From the NCBI RefSeq assembly GCF_031200575.1, contig NZ_CP133597.1, positions 1,550,001 to 1,614,000 on the forward strand: DNA of 64,000 nucleotides, in the 5' to 3' direction. Positions 51,259 to 59,996 of this stretch are shown piece after piece. Each line of letters opens with the position of its first letter. Position 1 is the first letter of the stretch. This DNA is from Ferroplasma sp. Lineage in GTDB: Archaea; Thermoplasmatota; Thermoplasmata; Thermoplasmatales; Thermoplasmataceae. The notes under the pieces were generated by a model that saw nothing but the letters and a program-made list of their open reading frames with translations, ran no database searches and was not told the origin of the DNA. The translations under genes were made by a program, and so were the position numbers.

Positions 51259-53931
51259 ATGATAAATAAGGATACTCTTGTAATATCAAATCCAGGCACA
51301 GGTAAAACAACCAGGATAGCAGATGAGGTGGTTCATCTCATAGAGGAAGGGGTATCACCGGACAGTATACTTTGCATTACATTCACAAATAATGCGGTAG
51401 CACAGCTCCAGGATACTATAAATAAGAAATTGCTTTCAGCCAAAATTACAGGATATACTGCCTATGATATAAACATATATACGTTCCACGCACTGGCATT
51501 CAACCATCTACCCGGTATTAAATCAGAAAATTCCATTATTTCATACAATCTCGCCAGGTATCTTATATATAAAAAATTGAGGGAGCTGAAGGCCTTCAAT
51601 TACGGCCGTGATTACGTGGTTAATGAAATAGTTCCCAAGCTGGAAAATGCCATAAGGTACATAAAAAGTTTCGGCATTACTCCGGTAGATATAGAAAATC
51701 ATAGGGAGGAGATATCAGAAAATATAAGGGAAAAATTCTCTACCGGAAGGGTAAGAAATATTAGTGGTGATGAGGAACAGTATTTATTTGATTATTTTTA
51801 CCAGGCTTTCAAATACTACGAGGAAAAAAAGGGAAATCTGGACTTCAATGACCTGCTTTTTGAGTTTCAGAAATTCCGTGGAAAGAAGATCTATAAATAT
51901 GTGTTCGTGGATGAACTGCAGGATATTAATGATATAGAGGCATCAATTGCAAAATCCTCCGGAGAGATAAAATTCATGGTGGGGGACAGAAAGCAGTCTA
52001 TTTTCGGATTCCAGGGTGGTGCCCTATCTGTATTCAATTCTCTGCTTGCTGATGAAAGCGTGGCAAAGGAAAATATGAAAACAAATTACAGGAGTACAGA
52101 TACAATCCTGAAGTATTCCAAAAATTACTACATGAAATTCGAAAAAGATGCAGGAGAACTTGAGAACTTCAGGGGTGTGCATGAGAGGGGTGATAAAGTC
52201 ACTATAATACAGTCTGAATCGCCTGAGGAATCCCTTATTAATAGGATATCAGAAATAACCAGCCATGATGGCACAACCGGAATAATTGCAAGGACAAACG
52301 CCCAGATAGATATGATTTCAACACTCCTTGATAAGTATAATATTGATTATTCCAGCGATTCAAATGTACATTCGGTAAACGAGGCAAAAAGGGACATTAC
52401 CTTATTTCTACGTGGGATTTTCTATGATGCGAATGATGATATTCTCTCTGCCATGGTAACACCATTCTCAGGGTTACCTCTCAAGGAGGCATTTGAAATT
52501 TCTGAATCTTTGCAGGGTGATGACAGCACCATAGACAGGTTCGACCGTGGAAACCCATTTTTTTCACTGAGGAACATGGGGCTATCAAGGGAGGGGATAA
52601 AAAAACTATTCGACACAAGAATACTGCCTGTGGCAGCATCAATCAGCCCGGAATATTTCTTAACAGCATCCACTGTTAAGTCTTCCATTGATGAGTTTTT
52701 TCAGGGCGAAAAGGAATATACAAGAGAAAACTTCTTCGACTTCCTTGATTTGTCATACTCAGAAAATGGCGTTAAAGCCAGCAGGTCAAAACTGGTTCTT
52801 ACGACTGTGCATAAGGCCAAGGGCAGGGAATTTGACCGCGTTGTATATTTGCCAAAAAAACCCAGGGTATCAGACGCATATATAGACCTTATAGTTTCAT
52901 CCATAATAGAAACAGTTAAGGGCATAGACGTAGACGATGAATTAAAAAACGAAAGTATAAGAATTGATTTTGTTGCATTTACCAGGGCAAGGGAAAAATT
53001 GTGGATATGCGCGTCCACAAGGGAGGCACCAACCTATCTCATACCTGAATATTCAGATCTGGTTATAGATGAGGCTTTCAGTGAAAAATCCCCTGTGCCC
53101 GATAAAACAAAGTATGATGAGGCATACTTTCAGTTTGTTTCAGGAAACCATGAAGCTTCAGAGAAGATTATTAAGCAGAATGATGGCTGGCTCAGGGAAA
53201 AAATATATGAATTTTTCAAATCAAAAAACGTCCTATCCTACTCTCTTATAAGCCTGGACAACCCTTACTGGCTCCTAAAAAATAATATTTTAAAATTGAA
53301 TGAAAAAACAGAGGCCCTTTATTATGGGTTAAATGCCCATGAGATGGCGGAATCACTTTACAAGGGAGAAATCCAGGAGGAAATATTATCCATGAAGGAC
53401 AGAAAAGTGCTTGACAATATAGAGGCTGTCATAAATCAGATAAAATCCACATATGGTGTGGATCAGATAGAATCAGAGGTTTCTGTCATAGCAAGGGTAA
53501 ATCAGATGTTTCCGGAGTTCTCTGATGAGCCCGATTCAATAATGTTCTATGGAAAACTTGATGCAGTATTCGGGAACGGAAAGAAGTATGTAATCCTTGA
53601 TTATAAAACAGACAAAACAACTGAGAGATCATCGCATCACAGGGTACAGCTGCTTGCTTACCGTATACTTTATGCCATAAAGAATAGCATAGATGTAAAT
53701 AATATCGATATTGCCATAGGTTATATCAGCCTGAGGGGAAAAATAAATACCGGTGAAAATTCTAATGGAATAGACTTCAGGCAGCCAGATAAAAGATCTT
53801 TGGAACAGTTAAAAAAATATATCAGCAGATTCCTGAGATATAAAAATAACCCGGATGAGTTCATTTCAGATTATTTAAGTTATCCCTGCGATGATACGCT
53901 CTACAGGAGGCTTGCGGACCTGCTTAAATAA
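51259..53931 (+). CDS. UvrD/AddA-type helicase fused to RecB-like nuclease
   Basis: An 890-residue enzyme. Helicase motifs, in order: NPGTGKTTRIADEVV (residues 10-24, Walker A), CITFTNNAVAQL (motif Ia), FVDELQDINDIE (about 217, Walker B), VGDRKQSIFGFQGG (motif III), NYRSTD (motif IV), TTVHKAKGREFDRV (motif V) and VAFTRAREKLW (motif VI). The last 200 residues form a PD-(D/E)XK nuclease with YVILDYKTDKTT and HHRVQLLAYRIL (near 775-800). This is the AddA/AdnB plan, but no partner AddB-like gene is nearby. It likely resects or processes DNA ends. Confidence 0.9.
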   Translation: MINKDTLVISNPGTGKTTRIADEVVHLIEEGVSPDSILCITFTNNAVAQLQDTINKKLLSAKITGYTAYDINIYTFHALAFNHLPGIKSENSIISYNLARYLIYKKLRELKAFNYGRDYVVNEIVPKLENAIRYIKSFGITPVDIENHREEISENIREKFSTGRVRNISGDEEQYLFDYFYQAFKYYEEKKGNLDFNDLLFEFQKFRGKKIYKYVFVDELQDINDIEASIAKSSGEIKFMVGDRKQSIFGFQGGALSVFNSLLADESVAKENMKTNYRSTDTILKYSKNYYMKFEKDAGELENFRGVHERGDKVTIIQSESPEESLINRISEITSHDGTTGIIARTNAQIDMISTLLDKYNIDYSSDSNVHSVNEAKRDITLFLRGIFYDANDDILSAMVTPFSGLPLKEAFEISESLQGDDSTIDRFDRGNPFFSLRNMGLSREGIKKLFDTRILPVAASISPEYFLTASTVKSSIDEFFQGEKEYTRENFFDFLDLSYSENGVKASRSKLVLTTVHKAKGREFDRVVYLPKKPRVSDAYIDLIVSSIIETVKGIDVDDELKNESIRIDFVAFTRAREKLWICASTREAPTYLIPEYSDLVIDEAFSEKSPVPDKTKYDEAYFQFVSGNHEASEKIIKQNDGWLREKIYEFFKSKNVLSYSLISLDNPYWLLKNNILKLNEKTEALYYGLNAHEMAESLYKGEIQEEILSMKDRKVLDNIEAVINQIKSTYGVDQIESEVSVIARVNQMFPEFSDEPDSIMFYGKLDAVFGNGKKYVILDYKTDKTTERSSHHRVQLLAYRILYAIKNSIDVNNIDIAIGYISLRGKINTGENSNGIDFRQPDKRSLEQLKKYISRFLRYKNNPDEFISDYLSYPCDDTLYRRLADLLK

Positions 53932-53956
53932 TAGAAATATTTACTAGTTTAATATA

Positions 53957-54802
53957 TCAATTGCATGAAGTCTGCGAATAGCCATTTCTAAGTTCTATAC
54001 GCTCACCGTGTGTGTATAAGTTAAACCTGTTTCCCCTGACAAATGATAGAAGAGTAATATTGAACTCATCGGCCAGTTCAACGGCAAGTGAGGATGGTGC
54101 TGATACAGAGCTCACAACAGGGATGCCGAACATTGCGGCTTTCTGCAGTATCTCAAATCCAGCCCTGCCACTTACCTGAAGCACCGCCTCCGGGTTTCTT
54201 TTCATTCCCTTCAGGATCATGTTCCCTATGGCCTTATCAACTGCATTATGCCTTCCAATATCCTCACCCATTGAAAGAACATTTCCAGAATAGTCTATAA
54301 TAGCAGCCGCATGGATTCCGCCCGTGCTGTTAAATATTTTCTGTGACCTTTTCATTATTTCTGGCATTTCTAGGATATCCTCATAATTCAGAACACTTTT
54401 ATTTTTTATAAGCTCCCCAGATTTTACAAATATATCATCTATATTGGTTTTGCCGCAGACACCACAGCTGGAATTTACATAGAAATTCCTCCTGCCCAGA
54501 AGATTTTCCTCGAAATCAGAAACTTCAACCTGGACTATATTGTTCCTTTCTGAAATTTTTACTGAATTTGAATATTTAATTTCTTTTATGCTGTTCTCCT
54601 TCACTATCCCCTCTGTAAATAGAAATCCAGCCGCAAGTGAGAAATCGTCCACAGGAGTCCGCATTATAACTGATACGCTGTATTCAATTTCATTATGGAT
54701 TATTTTAATTTCCAGTGGCTCCTCCACAGTGATCGTATCGGTTTCTTTTTCAGGAAGTCCGTTATTGACCCGTAATATTTTTCTTTCTATAAATCCGCTC
54801 AT
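53957..54802 (-). CDS. fdhD: FdhD, formate dehydrogenase sulfur transferase
   Basis: A 281-residue chaperone that inserts sulfur into the molybdenum or tungsten cofactor of formate dehydrogenase. The redox-active Cys pair is SSCGVCGK (near residue 111). EDIGRHNAVDKAIG (near 177) and the late SAPSSLAVELADEFNITL are conserved. It is the last gene of the fdhA-DUF1641-fdhD operon, overlapping the DUF1641 gene by four bases. Its presence supports a working, cofactor-containing FdhA. Confidence 0.94.
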   Translation of the reverse strand: MSGFIERKILRVNNGLPEKETDTITVEEPLEIKIIHNEIEYSVSVIMRTPVDDFSLAAGFLFTEGIVKENSIKEIKYSNSVKISERNNIVQVEVSDFEENLLGRRNFYVNSSCGVCGKTNIDDIFVKSGELIKNKSVLNYEDILEMPEIMKRSQKIFNSTGGIHAAAIIDYSGNVLSMGEDIGRHNAVDKAIGNMILKGMKRNPEAVLQVSGRAGFEILQKAAMFGIPVVSSVSAPSSLAVELADEFNITLLSFVRGNRFNLYTHGERIELRNGYSQTSCN

Positions 54803-55239
54803 TTTTTCTCCTGAAGGCCGGACAGTATCTTCAAAATCAGGGTTATATATCCTGCAACAGTTTTATCGTTGAGCATCCTCATGATATCCATAAGCCCCTT
54901 ATCCTGAAGCTTGCCGGCACTATTTATAGAATCACCCAGGCGATTCATCAGGTTAACAGTCACATCTGGATCAAGTTTTGATAGGAGGTCAAATATGCTC
55001 ATAATATTTGTAATCGATTTTTTTGTTGTGTCAGAGTTAAACTGGTCTGAAAACGTGTCCATTATAAACTTATAATTTGCTGCCATGGCGTTAATCAGTG
55101 TAAGAAACCCAGAATCGTTGAGATTCTTGATCGTTTTCAGAAAAGACCCAAGGCTTTCCCTGTATTCATCCGGTATAAGCGAATCCTCCTCAGTTTCCTT
55201 TTCCTCAATATATTCTATAGGTTTAGACATTTTAATCAT
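54799..55239 (-). CDS. DUF1641 protein of the formate dehydrogenase operon
   Basis: A 146-residue helical protein containing LKTIKNLNDSGFLTLINAMA and LLSKLDPDVTVNLMNRLGDS, typical of DUF1641, a small family repeatedly found beside fdhA and fdhD. The role is unknown; assembly or electron-partner roles are suggested by context only. It overlaps fdhA by eight bases and fdhD by four, so it is fully embedded in the operon. ATG 55239 or the ATG three codons later can be the start. Confidence 0.85.
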   Translation of the reverse strand: MIKMSKPIEYIEEKETEEDSLIPDEYRESLGSFLKTIKNLNDSGFLTLINAMAANYKFIMDTFSDQFNSDTTKKSITNIMSIFDLLSKLDPDVTVNLMNRLGDSINSAGKLQDKGLMDIMRMLNDKTVAGYITLILKILSGLQEKK

Positions 55240-58165
55240 CCGTTAATTTTACATAATCCGATCTCTTCCATTTCTCGCCAACCATTATCCCCTTCTGTGG
55301 ATGCGGGGTCCCGTACCTTGAATTGTTAGCAGGTAATGGAGTTCCACCATTGCCCTTCAATTTTTTGATTTTCACGGGCAATTCCTTATATGATGGTGTG
55401 TCTGAGTCAGGGTCCCTGTTATAGGATGTGAGAAGGTTTACAGTAGCATCATCAGAAGCTGCATTCATTGGCATATAAAGCTCATTCCCACTTACCCTTT
55501 CAGTGATGAGGGCGCGGAGTTTTATGCTCCCCCATTTTGAAATAACGCGAACATAATCTCCTGTGTTTATTCCATACTCATCTGCAAGTTTCTGTGATAT
55601 TTCCAGGAATGTATCCGGAACCTTTTCTTTTATTCCCTCAGTTTTGAAGGTTTCATTCCCCTCGTGGAAATGCTCCAGCATCCTGCCATTATTCAAATGT
55701 AGTGGATACTCCTCAGATATGGAAAGTGGCGGCCTGTATGAAAGTGGGTAAAGCCTTGCCTTTCCATCTGGGAAATTGAACCTGTCCGAATACAGGTACT
55801 CTGAGTCCTTACCGTCCACCATTGGCCACTGAAGGCTTTTGAATCCCTCAAGCCTTTCATAGCTTACCCCATTGAATATGGGTGATAGAGAACAGGCCTC
55901 ATCCATTATCTCAGAGGGGTGGCTGTAATGCCAGCCAGCCCCAAGGGAATTGGCTATTCCCTGTATAATCTCCCAGTCCGGCCTTGTTTCACCGTATGGT
56001 TCCATAACCTGGTAAATTCTCTGTATGCGCCTTTCTGTGTTAACAAATGTTCCCTCCTTTTCAAGGCTCACCGATGCAGGTAGCACAACGTCTGCATACT
56101 TCGCAGTTTCAGAGAAGAATACGTCCTGGACAACCAGGAAATCGAGTTTTTCCAGTGCATCCCTCGTCTTTCCGGCGTCGGGGCCGGTGGATGCAATCTC
56201 CTGACCAATAACGTACATTGCCTTGACCTTATCGTTGTCTATATTTTCTATGCATGATACATTATCAATGCCGGGTTTTCTTGAAAGTTCAGTATTCCAC
56301 GCCTTTTCAAACTTTTTAACAGCCTCCTCGTCCTTTATTGGCTGGTATCCCGGAAGATATGTTGGCATTGATCCGAAATCACTGGCACCCTGCACATTGT
56401 TATGCCCCCTCAGTGGATATGCACCTGTTCCTGGCCTGCCATAATTGCCTGTTACTAGAAGCAGGTTGGAAATGGCCGTTGATTCATCTGAACCTGCGGA
56501 GTGCTGGGTTATTCCCATTGCCCACAGTATGCACATGCTTTTTACACTGTGTATCATTTCAGCCGTTTTTATGATCTTATCCTCAGGAATTTTTGTTATT
56601 TTAGATGCGTTTTCCAGAGTAAATGTTTCAAGGCTTTTACGGTACTCATCGAAGTTGTTTACCCTCTTTTCTATGAACTCTTTGTCGTACCAGCCCTTGT
56701 CTATTATATATTTAGAAAGTGCAGATAAAAGCACTATGTCTGTACCGGGTATAGGATGGAGATAAATATCTGCCCTTTCCGCCATTTCGTTTTTCCTGAG
56801 GTCAGAAACTATTAATTTCTGATTATTGAGCTTATGTGCCCTCTTTACCCTGGTTGCAAGCACTGGATGTGACTCTGCAGTGTTAGCCCCCACAATCATC
56901 ACCAGCTCTGACTTATATATGTCCTGGATAGATCCGGCATCCCCACCGTAGCCAACCGTTCTCCAGAGCCCGGTTGTGGCAGGCGCCTGGCAGAATCTTG
57001 ATGAATTGTCTACATTGTTGTTATGAAATATCTGCCGGGCAAGCTTCTGCATTAAGTATGATTCCTCATTAGTCCCCTTCGAGGATGCTATAAACATAAC
57101 TGATTCGTTTCCGTGTTTATCTGCAGCCTTTTTCAGTCCCTTTGCGGCAAATTTTATGGCCTCATCCCATGATGCCCTGACGAACTCACCGTTCTTTCTT
57201 ATAAGTGGATATTGCAGGCGTTCTTCACTGTTAACAAAGCCCCAGCCAAATTTTCCCTTTATGCATGTTGATATGCCGTTGGCAGGTGATTCAACCTCTG
57301 GCTGCACCTTCAAGATTTTTCTACCCTTGGTCCACATTGTAAAGGAACACCCGACACCACAGTACGTGCATACGGTCTTGGTCTTTTTTATCTGCTCCTC
57401 CCTCATTTTTGCCTCAATATTGCTGATTTTCATTATCAAGCCATTTCCCACGGGCTTTTCAAGGTCCTTCCCAAATTCGATTAGATTGTATTTTGCCTTT
57501 CTGGTAAGTGACGTAAAATAACCTGCCTCTTCCAGCATTGATTTTTCCATTAATGCGTTTACCGGGCATACTGTAACGCAGTGGCCGCACGATACACATG
57601 AGGAATCATTTATCGCCTTTCCGTCGTCCCATATAACACGAGGCCTTTCAAGGGACCAGTCTATATGCAATGTTTCATTAACCTCTACATCCTGGCATGC
57701 CTCCACGCATCTTCCGCATAGAATGCACTGATCAGGGTCATACCGGTAAAATGGATTGGTTGAATCCACTTCATATCCCTTGGTTGTAAACGGATATTTC
57801 TGCCTGGTAACGCTTAGCGTATCCACAGCACTGTGAAGGGCGCAGTCTCCGTTATTATTTTCACAGACAGTACAGTAAAGGTCATGGTTGTGCAATATTC
57901 TATTGACTGCCTCTACCTGCCTTGCCTTAACTTCAGAATCATTATACTTCACATGCATGCCATTCCTGGCCTTTGTTGAGCATGCCCTCAAATATTTGCC
58001 ATCCACATTTACTATGCAAGTATCACAGGATTCTATTGCACCCAGGGCAGGATTGTAGCACACATGGGGAATATCAATGTTATTCTCCATCATTATCTGC
58101 AATACTGTTTTATCCCGGTCTGCATTGAATTGAATCCCGTCAATAGAAATTTTCCCTGCAGCCAT
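55232..58165 (-). CDS. fdhA: Formate dehydrogenase, catalytic subunit with NuoG-like N-terminus
   Basis: A 977-residue protein. Residues 1-80 form a [2Fe-2S] domain (CYNPALGAIESCDTC and a further Cys in YLRAC), followed by a His-Cys cluster region (CTVCENNNGDCALH). Two [4Fe-4S] sites follow (CILCGRCVEACQ and CVSCGHCVTVCP). The molybdopterin oxidoreductase part starts at about 260 with CTYCGVGCSFTM, and SSRFCQAPATTG supplies the catalytic Cys (no selenocysteine). The N-terminal clusters suggest a soluble, possibly NAD- or quinone-linked enzyme; no diaphorase or membrane subunit is adjacent. The ATG at 58165, behind TTGTATAATTG, is preferred to the TTG at 58183. Confidence 0.92.
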   Translation of the reverse strand: MAAGKISIDGIQFNADRDKTVLQIMMENNIDIPHVCYNPALGAIESCDTCIVNVDGKYLRACSTKARNGMHVKYNDSEVKARQVEAVNRILHNHDLYCTVCENNNGDCALHSAVDTLSVTRQKYPFTTKGYEVDSTNPFYRYDPDQCILCGRCVEACQDVEVNETLHIDWSLERPRVIWDDGKAINDSSCVSCGHCVTVCPVNALMEKSMLEEAGYFTSLTRKAKYNLIEFGKDLEKPVGNGLIMKISNIEAKMREEQIKKTKTVCTYCGVGCSFTMWTKGRKILKVQPEVESPANGISTCIKGKFGWGFVNSEERLQYPLIRKNGEFVRASWDEAIKFAAKGLKKAADKHGNESVMFIASSKGTNEESYLMQKLARQIFHNNNVDNSSRFCQAPATTGLWRTVGYGGDAGSIQDIYKSELVMIVGANTAESHPVLATRVKRAHKLNNQKLIVSDLRKNEMAERADIYLHPIPGTDIVLLSALSKYIIDKGWYDKEFIEKRVNNFDEYRKSLETFTLENASKITKIPEDKIIKTAEMIHSVKSMCILWAMGITQHSAGSDESTAISNLLLVTGNYGRPGTGAYPLRGHNNVQGASDFGSMPTYLPGYQPIKDEEAVKKFEKAWNTELSRKPGIDNVSCIENIDNDKVKAMYVIGQEIASTGPDAGKTRDALEKLDFLVVQDVFFSETAKYADVVLPASVSLEKEGTFVNTERRIQRIYQVMEPYGETRPDWEIIQGIANSLGAGWHYSHPSEIMDEACSLSPIFNGVSYERLEGFKSLQWPMVDGKDSEYLYSDRFNFPDGKARLYPLSYRPPLSISEEYPLHLNNGRMLEHFHEGNETFKTEGIKEKVPDTFLEISQKLADEYGINTGDYVRVISKWGSIKLRALITERVSGNELYMPMNAASDDATVNLLTSYNRDPDSDTPSYKELPVKIKKLKGNGGTPLPANNSRYGTPHPQKGIMVGEKWKRSDYVKLTDD

Positions 58166-58356
58166 GTTATCACAATTATACAAGGATTCATTATTATTTA
58201 TATCTTATGGTACGGGGATTTCTTACTTCTCATGTTTTTGGTCATACCGTCCATAATATTTACAGGCTTCAGTGAATTTCCTATGTTCACCGCATTATAT
58301 ATGCAATATGTTTAACAAAATACAAGTGCTTAAATACGACTAATGATTATAAAATT

Positions 58357-58938
58357 ATGATAGCTGCGGCTTTACCGCCTCTGGCGGTTGGGTTCTTCGG
58401 TCTGGGAATCGGTTATTTTGTTTTTGGAGGGGCTACATTTTTCAAATACCCAAGGGAAAGCAACGAAAACATTAACCATGCCATGGGTTTGTGGGGTATC
58501 TTTATGCCTGGATTTATGCAGTTCCTTACCGGAACATATATATTTCTGGGATTGACTGTATTCACTGCATTCAGGTCTTCACCAATACTGTACATGGCCG
58601 GGCTCGCATTCACTGCTTATGGTGTACACTGGTTTGCACTTGGATATAACAAGTACAAAAATGCAGATACCACAGTGGATGGATTTATGGCGGTGGGTTT
58701 TCTGTGGATTTCAATAATAGGGGCACTTGTCTTTGGTCTCGGGCATGATATACCGGTAATGATCCTGTTCATACTTCTTGCCTTTGTGTATATCAATGAT
58801 ATACCTGCAAGCCTGATGCACTCATCTTCATGGGGGAGGGCCAAGGCATTCTTCCAGCTGGTTACAGGCACATGGCTTATGTATCTTACCTTTGCCGCTA
58901 CATTGAACTTTGCACTGGGATACCACCTGTTCCTTTAA
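58357..58938 (+). CDS. YaaH/GPR1/FUN34 (acetate-formate) transporter
   Basis: A 193-residue protein with six predicted membrane helices and no soluble domains. PLAVGFFGLGIGYFVFGG, GIFMPGFMQFLTGTYIFLG and AYGVHWFALGYNKY are the patterns of the acetate uptake (SatP/YaaH) family. It stands divergently beside the formate dehydrogenase operon, so uptake of formate or acetate for that enzyme is a reasonable guess. The ATG lies 24 bases after TTAAATA (leaderless). The next gene, mobB, starts 30 bases downstream. Confidence 0.8.
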   Translation: MIAAALPPLAVGFFGLGIGYFVFGGATFFKYPRESNENINHAMGLWGIFMPGFMQFLTGTYIFLGLTVFTAFRSSPILYMAGLAFTAYGVHWFALGYNKYKNADTTVDGFMAVGFLWISIIGALVFGLGHDIPVMILFILLAFVYINDIPASLMHSSSWGRAKAFFQLVTGTWLMYLTFAATLNFALGYHLFL

Positions 58939-58967
58939 AATTTTATATTAATTTACAATACAATTAC

Positions 58968-59423
58968 ATGAAAATTTTTACATTTTTTGGATCCTCTTCA
59001 TCTGGAAAAACCACTGTGATTGAAAATCTTATTTCTATCCTTTCCGGAAGGTATAAAATAGTTTACATAAAGGACATCCCCCATGACAACATATCACTGG
59101 ATACCAGTGGAAAGGATACATGGATAATGGAAAACGCCGGTGCCCATGCAACTTACGGGCTAATGCCAGGAAGAACATATAGAATGGTAAGGGAGCGTAT
59201 GGAACTTGACAGAATAATCAATGAAAATAGGGATTATGATATAATTTTTATAGAAGGTTTCAGGGACTATGGAAATGGCACCAGATTTCTTGTCCTCGGC
59301 AATGAGGATTATTTAAAATACGGATACAATTATATTATAAAAGCCAACAACGGCACCTATAAGGGCGAATGCATCGCCTACCCTGAAGAAATCGCCAGAC
59401 TCCTTGATATTATTGCACAATAA
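58968..59423 (+). CDS. mobB: Molybdopterin-guanine dinucleotide biosynthesis protein B
   Basis: A 151-residue GTPase-like protein with P-loop FFGSSSSGKTTVIENL (from residue 5) and DIIFIEGFRDYG (near 85), the Walker B/metal motif of MobB. It assists MobA in attaching GMP to molybdopterin. An open frame extends 46 codons further upstream inside the transporter gene, but the ATG at 58968 gives the normal N-terminus (MKIFTFFGSS) and lies 23 bases after TTTTATATTA. It converges with mobA. Confidence 0.9.
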   Translation: MKIFTFFGSSSSGKTTVIENLISILSGRYKIVYIKDIPHDNISLDTSGKDTWIMENAGAHATYGLMPGRTYRMVRERMELDRIINENRDYDIIFIEGFRDYGNGTRFLVLGNEDYLKYGYNYIIKANNGTYKGECIAYPEEIARLLDIIAQ

Positions 59424-59444
59424 TCTGGAAATTAATATATTCTC

Positions 59445-59996
59445 TTAAAGACTGCCACCACAGAGAAGCCTTCTTGCCTCATAAAGATCAGAGATATAAT
59501 TGATGCTCTGTAATTGATTGCCACCGACATCAATAGTTTCTATGCCAGAGATACTAAGAAACCTGCTTATACTTTCACCGCCAGAATTCCTGTACTCTTT
59601 CATGGATTTATAGAGCTTTTCGGTGTAAATGGTAAAGAGAGGCTGGTAAAATCCACCAGATATGCATGCAATAGCTTCTCCATGGTAATTGCTAATTATA
59701 CTGCGAATCAGTGATGCATCTATATATGGCATATCCCCACCAACTGCCAGGAATCTCCTGTATTTTTCAATGCAATATAGAATAGAATCAATGAGGATGC
59801 CGCCAGTTGCATCATATTCTGTCCTGCAATATTTCGATGATACCGATGGGTCCTTTGTAAAAAGTATTATTTCATCGAATAAACTGGATTGGAGAATTAT
59901 CCTTGAAACCCTCTCTATTAGCGGTTCCCCACACAGATCCATTCTGTGCTTACCCATGAGCCTCTGGCTTTTCTTTGCGAAAACTATTGCTATCAT
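59445..59996 (-). CDS. mobA: Molybdenum cofactor guanylyltransferase
   Basis: A 183-residue nucleotidyltransferase. MIAIVFAKKSQRLMGKHRMD is the start, with KKSQRLMGKHR replacing the usual GGxSxRMGxxK. FLAVGGDMPYID (near residue 82) is the metal-binding block and GFYQPLFTIY the MobA-specific strand. It converts molybdopterin to the guanine dinucleotide form used by formate dehydrogenase. The atypical glycine-poor NTP loop is a notable departure. The start overlaps the moeA gene end by four bases, in one operon with both moeA genes. Confidence 0.8.
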   Translation of the reverse strand: MIAIVFAKKSQRLMGKHRMDLCGEPLIERVSRIILQSSLFDEIILFTKDPSVSSKYCRTEYDATGGILIDSILYCIEKYRRFLAVGGDMPYIDASLIRSIISNYHGEAIACISGGFYQPLFTIYTEKLYKSMKEYRNSGGESISRFLSISGIETIDVGGNQLQSINYISDLYEARRLLCGGSL

